Position numbers and translations under genes: made by a program
Shown: positions 1 to 6,067 of the stretch, piece after piece
Layout: each line of letters opens with the position of its first letter
How positions within the stretch are numbered: the stretch's first letter is position 1
Source: an uncultured Eubacteriales bacterium
GTDB lineage: Bacteria; Bacillota; Clostridia; Christensenellales; Borkfalkiaceae
Assembly (NCBI GenBank): GCA_900542935.1
Contig: UQPN01000031.1
Span: 1 to 17,611 of the forward strand
Length of the DNA stretch: 17,611 nucleotides
Direction of reading: 5' to 3'
The notes under the pieces: generated by a model
Databases searched by the model: none
What the model saw: the letters and a program-made list of their open reading frames with translations, nothing else
What the model was told of the DNA's origin: nothing

Positions 1-414
1 TATTTTACTCTCGATTTTTCCTTTCCATACAGTCGCCGTTTGTCCGGCCTCCTCAATATTGCGGCGCATAGCATCCGCTCTCGCTTTTGCCACATAAACT
101 TCCTGCCTTGGCGCACACTCAGTACATAGTCCCTCATCCTCGTTAAAACAGGCGTCGCACACATACTGATGACAGCCATGGCAACGATGGAAATGTTGTC
201 GTGCTTCATTTTGAGCCATCTCAAATGCTCTTTCATGCTCTTTCTGCCACTCAGGAGACCTTCCTTCAAATCTTTCAGAAAGAATATTACCGCCACGTTC
301 TGCGCTGTAAGCGATATCCCGCACTTTTCCGCCGATAAGATACAGCGGCTTACCCGTTTCTTTTTTCAGCGCCGCGGCAAGCGAAAACAGCGGTTCTGGC
401 ACAAAATCACGCAT
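1..414 (-). CDS. Partial chimeric ORF: CCA-transferase head joined to zinc-ribbon protein
   Basis: The frame starts at ATG 414-412 and is open to base 1, giving 138 residues with the C-terminus missing. Residues 1-33 read VPEPLFSLAAAL...PLYLIGGKVRD, the nucleotide-binding head signature of class II CCA-adding/poly(A) polymerase enzymes. The expected continuation of that domain is absent. From about residue 34 the protein changes to a charged, Cys-rich sequence with three CxxC pairs (C78/C81, C86/C89, C97/C100) preceded by HFH, which suggests two zinc sites. It resembles clostridial zinc-ribbon hypothetical proteins with a GRSPEW...ARQHFHRC core, recalled from memory. A GAGAGG site lies about 12 nt upstream and a good promoter at 460-488. 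It is either a true fusion, a deletion product or an assembly join; enzymatic CCA activity is very unlikely. Confidence 0.6.
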   Translation of the reverse strand, partial: MRDFVPEPLFSLAAALKKETGKPLYLIGGKVRDIAYSAERGGNILSERFEGRSPEWQKEHERAFEMAQNEARQHFHRCHGCHQYVCDACFNEDEGLCTECAPRQEVYVAKARADAMRRNIEEAGQTATVWKGKIESKI

Positions 415-459
415 TAACACGAAAAACCTCTCAAAAAAACAAAAAATTTTTACAATATC

Positions 460-488
460 ATTATATCAAACGAAAAAATAAATTGCAA
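460..488 (-). promoter_or_regulatory. Sigma-A-type promoter, minus strand
   Basis: On the minus strand TTGCAA (488-483) is followed after 17 nt by a perfect TATAAT (465-460). The predicted transcript starts near 453 and leaves a leader of about 39 nt before the ATG at 414. The -35 hexamer is its own reverse complement and is shared with the plus-strand promoter. Confidence 0.7.
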
Positions 489-511
489 ATTTTTTTTAAA
501 TGTTATATAAT
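483..511 (+). promoter_or_regulatory. Sigma-A-type promoter for the kinase/phosphatase operon
   Basis: TTGCAA (483-488), a 17-nt spacer and a perfect TATAAT (506-511). Initiation would fall near 518, which excludes the ATG codons at 483 and 510 as starts of the downstream kinase and supports a start at 558. The same -35 hexamer serves the divergent minus-strand promoter. Confidence 0.7.
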
Positions 512-557
512 GAATACGCGAGTTTTTTTCGCGGACAAAAGAAGAAGGAAAAATGCC

Positions 558-1451
558 TTGTATCATCTTATCGTAAATCCCGATGCGGGAAAGCATAAAA
601 CGCTGCGCGCCGCGCGCGCCGTCGCCGATTTTTTCGACGAACGGGAAGCGGAATACGTTATTCACGAAATGACGTCGAAACAGATTTTACGCACTACCAT
701 ACGCGAACTTTCCGCTCCGCTGAAAGAGAACGAGGAGCGCCGCAACGTAATCGTAGTGGGCGGCGACGGTACGATGCACGCCGTTCTGAACGCGCTGGAC
801 GATATTTCTTCGGTGAACATCGGGTTGATCCCCGCGGGCACGGGGAACGATTTCGCCGCGTCGGTGAAACTTCCCTCAGACACCAAAAAGGCTTCGGAAA
901 TCATTCTGAACGGCACGCCGAGAGATATGGATTATCTTGACGTGGGCGGCGTTCGCTGCATGAACGTAGGAGGGCTGGGCATCGACGTAGACGTGCTGAA
1001 ACGCTACAATAAATCGCAGAAAATTCACGGCAGACTCAAATACATGCGTTGCCTGATTCAGAGCATCCTGCATTTCAAAGGAAACGATATCATCATCGAA
1101 AGCGAGGGGAAAAGCGAAAAACATCGCGCGTTTCTGGCGGTGGCGTGCAACGGTTCGCAAATCGGCGGCGGCATTAAAATCTGCCCGGCGGCGGTGGCGG
1201 GCGACGGGCTGATCGACGTGTGTTTCGTGGAAATGGTCCGCGGACCGAAAGTCATCGGCGCGTTTATCAAGCTTCTCAAAGGAAAAGTTCTGGAATACAA
1301 AAAAACAACGCATTTTCGCTGTAAAAGCGTCCGCTTTGAAATTCCGGGCGGCGCCACCGTTCAGCTGGACGGCGAACTGTACGACAATCTCGATTTCGAC
1401 GCGCAGATTAAAACCGGACTGAAAATGTATCTGCCGCATGCGGAGGGATAA
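558..1451 (+). CDS. YegS/DagK-family lipid kinase (diacylglycerol kinase-like)
   Basis: Cytosolic or membrane-associated kinase that phosphorylates diacylglycerol or a related lipid with ATP. In Gram-positives such DgkB-type enzymes recycle diacylglycerol released during lipoteichoic acid synthesis. With the TTG start at 558 the protein has 297 residues, normal for the family. It opens with YHLIVNPDAG, followed by the nucleotide-binding GGDGT motif at 68-72 and IPAGTGNDFA at about 91-100; a QLDGE motif near the C-terminus is also typical. The TTG start is chosen because AAGAAGGA lies 8 nt upstream, homologues begin just before the IVNP motif, and the promoter's -10 box at 506-511 would lie inside any longer version. 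It is first in a same-strand run with the phosphatase, the PHP protein and the VanZ-like gene. The exact lipid substrate is not determined. Confidence 0.88.
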   Translation: MYHLIVNPDAGKHKTLRAARAVADFFDEREAEYVIHEMTSKQILRTTIRELSAPLKENEERRNVIVVGGDGTMHAVLNALDDISSVNIGLIPAGTGNDFAASVKLPSDTKKASEIILNGTPRDMDYLDVGGVRCMNVGGLGIDVDVLKRYNKSQKIHGRLKYMRCLIQSILHFKGNDIIIESEGKSEKHRAFLAVACNGSQIGGGIKICPAAVAGDGLIDVCFVEMVRGPKVIGAFIKLLKGKVLEYKKTTHFRCKSVRFEIPGGATVQLDGELYDNLDFDAQIKTGLKMYLPHAEG

Positions 1452-1509
1452 GTTCGGAAACGTTAAAGCCGAAGAGGTCGGAAACGTTAAAACAACGGGC
1501 GGAGGGGTT

Positions 1510-2679
1510 ATGAAAAATTCCACGTATAAAAAAATACTCGGAAAAATCCCCGCGGGGGTGTTCGTATTCGGGGAAGATTTGCGTATTTTATATGCCAACG
1601 CCTCGTTCGCGCGCGCTTTCGCTTCGCCCGGTTATGCCAAAAAAGCGGGCGAAAGCATTAAAAGCGGCGCTTTTCTCGACGCGTATCTTTCCTGCCCCGT
1701 TCGCGCCGGAGGCGGCGAAAAAAAACAATCGTTCTGCGGAAAAAAGGCGGAGTGCGGTTATTGCACGCTGCACCGCGTAATGGCGCGCGCCGCGCAGGAA
1801 AACGCGGAACAATCGGATGTGATTTCCGTTACCGTAAATAAGGGAAACCGCACGGAAACCATCGGCACGAGAATCCGTATTTTACCCGTAGACGATGAAT
1901 CGCCGCGCGGAAAAAAGCGCGGAAAGCGGCTGTTTCTCGGCTTGACCGACGGCGCGATGCAAACGGAAATCGCGCGGGAAATGCTCACGGCAAAAAGAAT
2001 GCAGCAGCGGTTGTTGCCCGCGGGAAAGCAGACGGGCGGCGTGCCGTATTCGTATATGTATATTCCCTGCCTCGATATCGGCGGCGATTTGCCGGACGTG
2101 TACGAGCTGGACGGAAAAGTGTACGGCGTTCTATCGGACGTATCGGGCAAAGGTATTTCCGCCGGCATGCTTTCCGCGTTTATCCGCGCGGGATTTAACC
2201 GCAAGGAACAATCGGTGGCGAAAGCGGTATCGTCGCTGCGCGATAAATTCGTGGAATTAAACCCGGACGAACGTTCGTACATCACGGTGGCGGCGGTGTG
2301 CATGGATAAAGCTACGCACACGCTTTCGTACGTGCTTGCGGGACACAACGCGCCCATACTTCTTAAAAGCGGCAGGGGGTACGGTATTAACGAAATCGAA
2401 GATCCCGCGCCGCCCGTTTCCAACTGGATAGCCGATTACAGGTACGCGGAAAAAACCATGCCTTACGAAGCGGGCGATCTTTTGGTGCTGTTATCGGACG
2501 GCGTTACGGAATGCGCCAACACGGCGGGCGAACGATTCGGCATCGAACGCGCGGAAAGCGTGCTGATGCAGTCTGCCTGCGCGGAAGATTTTATCGGAAA
2601 ATTAAAGAACGCGCTCACCGTGTTCTGCGGCGGAAAATTCGGCGACGATATTACGGCGATGGCGTTCGATCTGAAATAA
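1510..2679 (+). CDS. PAS-like sensor with SpoIIE/RsbU-type PP2C phosphatase domain
   Basis: Predicted serine/threonine phosphatase of the PPM class, 389 residues. Residues 10-60 resemble a PAS core (IPAGVFVFGEDLRILYANASFARAF). A Cys cluster follows (C62, C76, C82, C85; CX13CX5CX2C). The phosphatase domain begins near 158 with AKRMQQRLLP, the usual linker-helix motif. Likely Mn/Mg ligands are in GGDLPD (D193, D196), LSDVSGKG (D210), LLSDGVTE (D330) and GDDIT (D379-D380). Such proteins dephosphorylate anti-sigma-factor antagonists to control stress or sporulation sigma factors; no antagonist or anti-sigma gene is visible here. The ATG at 1510 is chosen because GGAGGGG precedes it by a few bases; the frame is open back to 1438 and would otherwise overlap the kinase. 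It follows the kinase by 58 nt. The input signal is unknown. Confidence 0.85.
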   Translation: MKNSTYKKILGKIPAGVFVFGEDLRILYANASFARAFASPGYAKKAGESIKSGAFLDAYLSCPVRAGGGEKKQSFCGKKAECGYCTLHRVMARAAQENAEQSDVISVTVNKGNRTETIGTRIRILPVDDESPRGKKRGKRLFLGLTDGAMQTEIAREMLTAKRMQQRLLPAGKQTGGVPYSYMYIPCLDIGGDLPDVYELDGKVYGVLSDVSGKGISAGMLSAFIRAGFNRKEQSVAKAVSSLRDKFVELNPDERSYITVAAVCMDKATHTLSYVLAGHNAPILLKSGRGYGINEIEDPAPPVSNWIADYRYAEKTMPYEAGDLLVLLSDGVTECANTAGERFGIERAESVLMQSACAEDFIGKLKNALTVFCGGKFGDDITAMAFDLK

Positions 2680-2683
2680 AACG

Positions 2684-2699
2684 CGGCGGAAAACCGCCG
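2684..2699. other. Intercistronic GC hairpin
   Basis: CGGCGG, a four-base AAAA loop and CCGCCG form a perfect 6-bp hairpin between the phosphatase stop and the next gene's ribosome site. No T-run follows on the plus strand, so it is not an intrinsic terminator. It could influence mRNA stability or translation of the downstream gene. Confidence 0.4.
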
Positions 2700-2718
2700 G
2701 AAAAGGGGTAATAAGGAA

Positions 2719-3471
2719 ATGATCGATTTTCATACGCATATACTGCCCGGCATCGACGACGGCGCGAAAGACGTTTCCGTTTCCGCCGCGATGCTGGAGA
2801 TGGAAAAGGAACAGGGCGTAAACGAAATCGTGCTTACGCCGCATTATTACGGAAAATTTTACTCTCCGACAGATTTCGTGCGCCGCCGCGCCGCCGCGTA
2901 CGAAAAACTGCTTGCCGTTGCGGCAGGAGAGTTTTTTTTCACGCTCGGCGCCGAAATTCATTTTTCCGACACGCTGTCCGTCAACGCGGAGTGCAGAAAG
3001 CTTGCCATAGGCGATACGCGTTACGCGCTGGTGGAACTGCCGTTCGGCGAAAAGTGGTCCGGCTCGCTGTTTACGCGGCTTCGGTATTTTATGGACGAAA
3101 CGGAACTTACCCCGGTGATTGCGCATATCTGCCGTTATCCGCAACTCAGAAAAAATCCCGAAACGCTGCTTCGTCTGGCGGAAATGGGGTGTTTGCTGCA
3201 GGTGAACGCCTCGGCGTTCTGCGATAAAGATTCAAGCGGCTTCGCGTTCGCGGCGCTGAAGCATAATCTCGTGCATTGCCTCGGATCGGATTGCCACAAC
3301 GTAACCGATCGCGCGCCCGATTTGAAGCGCGCGGAAGAGGCGATTGCGCAGGCGGGGTATGCCGATCGGCTGGAAGAAATCGGGCGGATTATGAAATGCG
3401 TTACGGAGGACCGCCCTGTGAAATGCGCGGCGGCAACGCCCGTGAAAAAATTTTTTAATCGTTACAGGTAA
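2719..3471 (+). CDS. CpsB/YwqE-type PHP-domain tyrosine phosphatase
   Basis: Manganese-dependent protein-tyrosine phosphatase of the PHP family, which in Firmicutes dephosphorylates BY-kinases controlling capsule and exopolysaccharide assembly. The 250 residues match the family's usual length of about 250. The N-terminus MIDFHTHILPGIDDGAKD is diagnostic. Metal ligands visible are H5, H7, H42 (TPHYYG), E79 (GAEIHF), H136 (AHICRYP), D191 and H193 (GSDCHN). AAGGGG and AAGGAA precede the ATG. No Wzz/BY-kinase or glycosyltransferase genes are in the window, so it is an orphan CpsB whose partner must lie elsewhere. It sits 39 nt after the PP2C phosphatase and 3 nt before the VanZ-like gene, consistent with one transcript. 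Confidence 0.88.
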   Translation: MIDFHTHILPGIDDGAKDVSVSAAMLEMEKEQGVNEIVLTPHYYGKFYSPTDFVRRRAAAYEKLLAVAAGEFFFTLGAEIHFSDTLSVNAECRKLAIGDTRYALVELPFGEKWSGSLFTRLRYFMDETELTPVIAHICRYPQLRKNPETLLRLAEMGCLLQVNASAFCDKDSSGFAFAALKHNLVHCLGSDCHNVTDRAPDLKRAEEAIAQAGYADRLEEIGRIMKCVTEDRPVKCAAATPVKKFFNRYR

Positions 3472-3474
3472 ACG

Positions 3475-3987
3475 ATGGCGAAAAAAGAGAACGACAAAAA
3501 AAGGACGGTTCTCCCTCGCGTTTTTACAACGCTTTTTACGCTGCTGTATCTGGGCTGGATTTTTTCGAATTCGCTGGCTACGGTGCAGCAAAGCGGCGCG
3601 GCGAGCGGAAAAGTGCGCGACGCCGTGCAGAAAATCGTCGATTTTTTCTTCGGCAAAGGGCAAATCTGCGTTTCGCATCGATTCATCCGTAAAGCGGCGC
3701 ATTTTTCCGAATTCGCGCTGCTTGGTTTTCTTGCGTTTTTTATGTATGATACGTATTTTTCCGCAAGGAAAAAAGCGACGGCAATCTGCGCGTTCCTTGC
3801 GACCGGCACAACGCTTGCGGGCGGGGCGGCGGACGAGTGCATACAGATTTTTGCGGACGGCAGAGGCCCTTCCGTGTTCGACGCGATGATTGATTTTGCG
3901 GGCGGAATCTGCGGCGTCTTTGTGGCGTTGGCGGTGTTTTTTATCGCAAAAAAAGTAAAAAACTCGTATCGCCGACGGTTTCTATAG
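3475..3987 (+). CDS. VanZ-like family membrane protein
   Basis: Small integral membrane protein of 170 residues. The VanZ-like signature is clear: FIRKAAHFSEFALLGFLA in the middle, and DECIQIFADGRGPSVFDAMIDFAGG before the last membrane segment. Hydrophobic segments lie at about 15-33, 72-90, 98-115 and 134-155, with a basic C-terminal tail. VanZ in Tn1546 gives low-level teicoplanin resistance, but most chromosomal homologues have no proven role. It starts 3 nt after the CpsB stop, with an AGG ribosome site inside the end of the preceding gene, so translation is probably coupled. No terminator is visible after its stop, and an abrupt compositional change follows at about 3990. Confidence 0.85.
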   Translation: MAKKENDKKRTVLPRVFTTLFTLLYLGWIFSNSLATVQQSGAASGKVRDAVQKIVDFFFGKGQICVSHRFIRKAAHFSEFALLGFLAFFMYDTYFSARKKATAICAFLATGTTLAGGAADECIQIFADGRGPSVFDAMIDFAGGICGVFVALAVFFIAKKVKNSYRRRFL

Positions 3988-4036
3988 TTTTGTATATTTA
4001 ATTTAAGCGCAACATTATCGAAATAGAGTTAAAAGA

Positions 4037-4705
4037 GTGAATCAAAAGGAAAAATCCTAGATTATCCCCGGCGGCGGGTACAGCGACGTTTGTTCTTACA
4101 GCGAGGGTTTTCCGATAGCGCAGGAAATGTGGAAAAGAGGATATAATTGTTTTGTATTGTATTATAGGGTTTTTCCGCGTGCGTATATGCCGAATCCCAT
4201 AGAGGACGTCGCGAGGGCGATGAAGTATATCATAGAGAATTATTCCGAATTGTATATTTCCGACTATCTGCTTATGGGATTTTCGGCGGGCGGTCATCTT
4301 GCCGGAATATGGGCTACGAAGCAGGGTTATCAGAGATATAATCTGCCGAAGCCGAAATTTTTGTCTTTAACGTACCCCGTGATAGATTTGTCGCTTAAAA
4401 AAGGCGTTACGAGAGCAAATTGTCTGGGCGAAAACTGTTCGGAGGAAGAGGTGAAAAAATATTTCGTTCATACGAACGTGGACGAAAATTACCCCGAAAC
4501 CTATTTATGGCAGGGCAGAAACGATCAGTGCATTTCTTTTGAAAATTCCGTAATGATGGACAAGGCTCTGACCGAAAATAACGTAAAACATAAATACGTC
4601 GTTTATGACGATACTTGCCATGGTTTCGGATCGGGAAAAGGAACTTGCGCCGAAGGCTGGATAGACGATATGCTTAAATTTTTTAACGAAAACAATAAGG
4701 AGTAA
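4037..4705 (+). pseudogene. Broken alpha/beta-hydrolase (BD-FAE-like carbohydrate acetyl/feruloyl esterase)
   Basis: From 4061 onward the frame encodes a recognisable esterase: the oxyanion-hole motif IIPGGGY, the nucleophile elbow GFSAGGH, an acid in GRNDQ and the catalytic His in CHGFG. Counted from the internal ATG at 4127, these last three are S53, D133 and H165. An in-frame TAG at 4058-4060 sits directly before IIPGGGY. Upstream of it only about 18 in-frame codons exist back to a TAA at 4004, with a GTG at 4037 as the sole plausible initiator. Starting at 4127 gives 192 residues but drops the GGG oxyanion motif, so that product should be inactive. Initiation at ATT 4061 behind AAAAGGA is a remote alternative. 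The family removes acetyl or feruloyl groups from plant polysaccharides, which fits the GH1 and GH94 neighbours 6 nt downstream. Likely a 5'-truncated gene with a nonsense codon. Confidence 0.65.
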
Positions 4706-4711
4706 ACAGAT

Positions 4712-6049
4712 ATGGCATTTGATAAAGATTTTGCGTGGGGCGTCGCGTGTTCCGCTTATCAGACAGAAGGAGCGGAGAATGAGGACGGCAGAGGCGAGAG
4801 TATATGGGACAGCAAGTTCACTAAGGGGAAAACCCTCGGAGATATGAACGGAAAAATTGCCTGCGACCATTATCACAGATACAAAGAGGACGTCGCGCTT
4901 TTAAAAGAACTCGGAATAAAGAATTATCGTTTTTCGATAAGTTGGACGAGAATATTTCCATGCGGTACGGGAGAAGTCAATTTAAAAGGCGTTGAGTTCT
5001 ATAAAGACCTCGTTAATCGACTTATAGCCGCAGATATTACGCCTTGGGTAACGCTTTTTCACTGGGATTTGCCGCGTAGTCTTTACGAAAAGGGCGGGTA
5101 TCTGAATAGGGAAATAAGCGATTGGTTTGCGGGGTATGCCGCCAAAGTCGTTGAGATTTTCGGCGATAAAGTAACTAATTACATTATTATGAACGAGCCG
5201 CAATGTATCGTGGAAGAAGGGCACTTTATGGGTACGCAGGCGCCGTTTTTAAAACTTTCGAGAAAAGAAACTTTCACGGTCGCCCACAATCTTCTTTTGT
5301 GCATGGGTAAAGCGGAAAAGGCAATGCGAAAAGCCGCGAAACATAAACTGAATATCGGTATAGCCCCGTGTTTTACTCCGATGATGCCTATGAAAGAGGA
5401 AGACGCCGAGATTGTCCTTAATTACAATTTTTCGCCGAGCGGAGATTTTTGGGACGGATGCTATTTTACCGATGCTATTATAAAGGGCGAGTTTACGAAA
5501 GAGTATAAAGAGTGGTTTAAAAAATACGATTATTACCCTTCCGAAAGCGATATGAAGATTATAAAGAGCGATCTCGATTTCTTCTGCGCTAATTTATACA
5601 GAGGGTTTTATATTGAAAATACCGCAGACGGAATAAAAAGAAAGCCCGTTACGCCTACGGACGATTTTTCCGCTACGGAATGGGCGGTTACGCCCGAGGC
5701 AATGAAATATCTCGTGAAATACTATTATGAGAGATACAGGTTGCCGATGATTTTATCAGAAAACGGCGTTGCGCTTTCCGAATGGAAAACTTTAAACGGC
5801 GATATCCCCGATGATATGCGGATAGACTATATGAAAAGGCATATCGAAGAGATGAAAAAAGTTGCAGACGAATATCCCGTAAAAGGCTATTTTTACTGGT
5901 CGTTTACGGATAATTTTGAATGGGCGCTCGGCTATTCGAAGCGTTTCGGGCTTGTTTACATAGACTATAATACGTTGGAGCGAATTCCTAAAAAGAGCGC
6001 GTTTTGGTATAAAAAAGTCATTGAAACGAACGGGGATAATCTCGATTAA
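4712..6049 (+). CDS. GH1 family beta-glucosidase / 6-phospho-beta-glucosidase-type enzyme
   Basis: Cytosolic retaining glycosidase cleaving beta-linked disaccharides or short oligosaccharides; 445 residues, standard for GH1. Family marks in order: FAWGVACSAYQTEGA at the N-terminus, FSISWTRIFP, TLFHWDLP, the acid/base in MNEPQ (E162), and the nucleophile in LSENG (E350). The end reads YFYWSFTDNFEWALGYSKRFGLVYIDY, the typical aglycone/glucose-binding region. The E-W in NFEW is the pattern seen in beta-glucosidases rather than the serine-containing motif of 6-phospho enzymes, so an unphosphorylated substrate is favoured. There is no signal peptide. An AAGGAG site lies upstream of the ATG. It begins 6 nt after the broken esterase and is followed after 18 nt by a GH94-like phosphorylase, implying joint use of imported cello- or other beta-glucosides. 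Confidence 0.92.
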   Translation: MAFDKDFAWGVACSAYQTEGAENEDGRGESIWDSKFTKGKTLGDMNGKIACDHYHRYKEDVALLKELGIKNYRFSISWTRIFPCGTGEVNLKGVEFYKDLVNRLIAADITPWVTLFHWDLPRSLYEKGGYLNREISDWFAGYAAKVVEIFGDKVTNYIIMNEPQCIVEEGHFMGTQAPFLKLSRKETFTVAHNLLLCMGKAEKAMRKAAKHKLNIGIAPCFTPMMPMKEEDAEIVLNYNFSPSGDFWDGCYFTDAIIKGEFTKEYKEWFKKYDYYPSESDMKIIKSDLDFFCANLYRGFYIENTADGIKRKPVTPTDDFSATEWAVTPEAMKYLVKYYYERYRLPMILSENGVALSEWKTLNGDIPDDMRIDYMKRHIEEMKKVADEYPVKGYFYWSFTDNFEWALGYSKRFGLVYIDYNTLERIPKKSAFWYKKVIETNGDNLD

Positions 6050-6067
6050 ACGAAAGAGGAGAATCAT

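Noticed and set aside
483..557. Longer kinase version starting at ATG 483 or 510
   Set aside because: Both codons lie within the promoter (-35 at 483, -10 at 506-511), upstream of the predicted transcript start; a TTG at 558 has a proper ribosome site and matches the family's usual N-terminus.
876..1598. 240-residue minus-strand frame
   Set aside because: Antisense shadow of the GC-rich kinase gene; composition is low-complexity and shows no domain or ribosome site.
1758..2423. 221-residue minus-strand frame
   Set aside because: Mirror of the phosphatase gene with Ser/Pro-rich composition and no recognisable motif.
2684..2699. Intrinsic terminator after the phosphatase gene
   Set aside because: The hairpin is followed by A- and G-rich sequence rather than T, and the next gene's ribosome site is close by.
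4058..4060. UAG decoded as an amino acid (pyrrolysine-type recoding) in the esterase
   Set aside because: No other gene in the window has an in-frame TAG, no supporting machinery is visible, and the upstream frame is only about 18 codons long.
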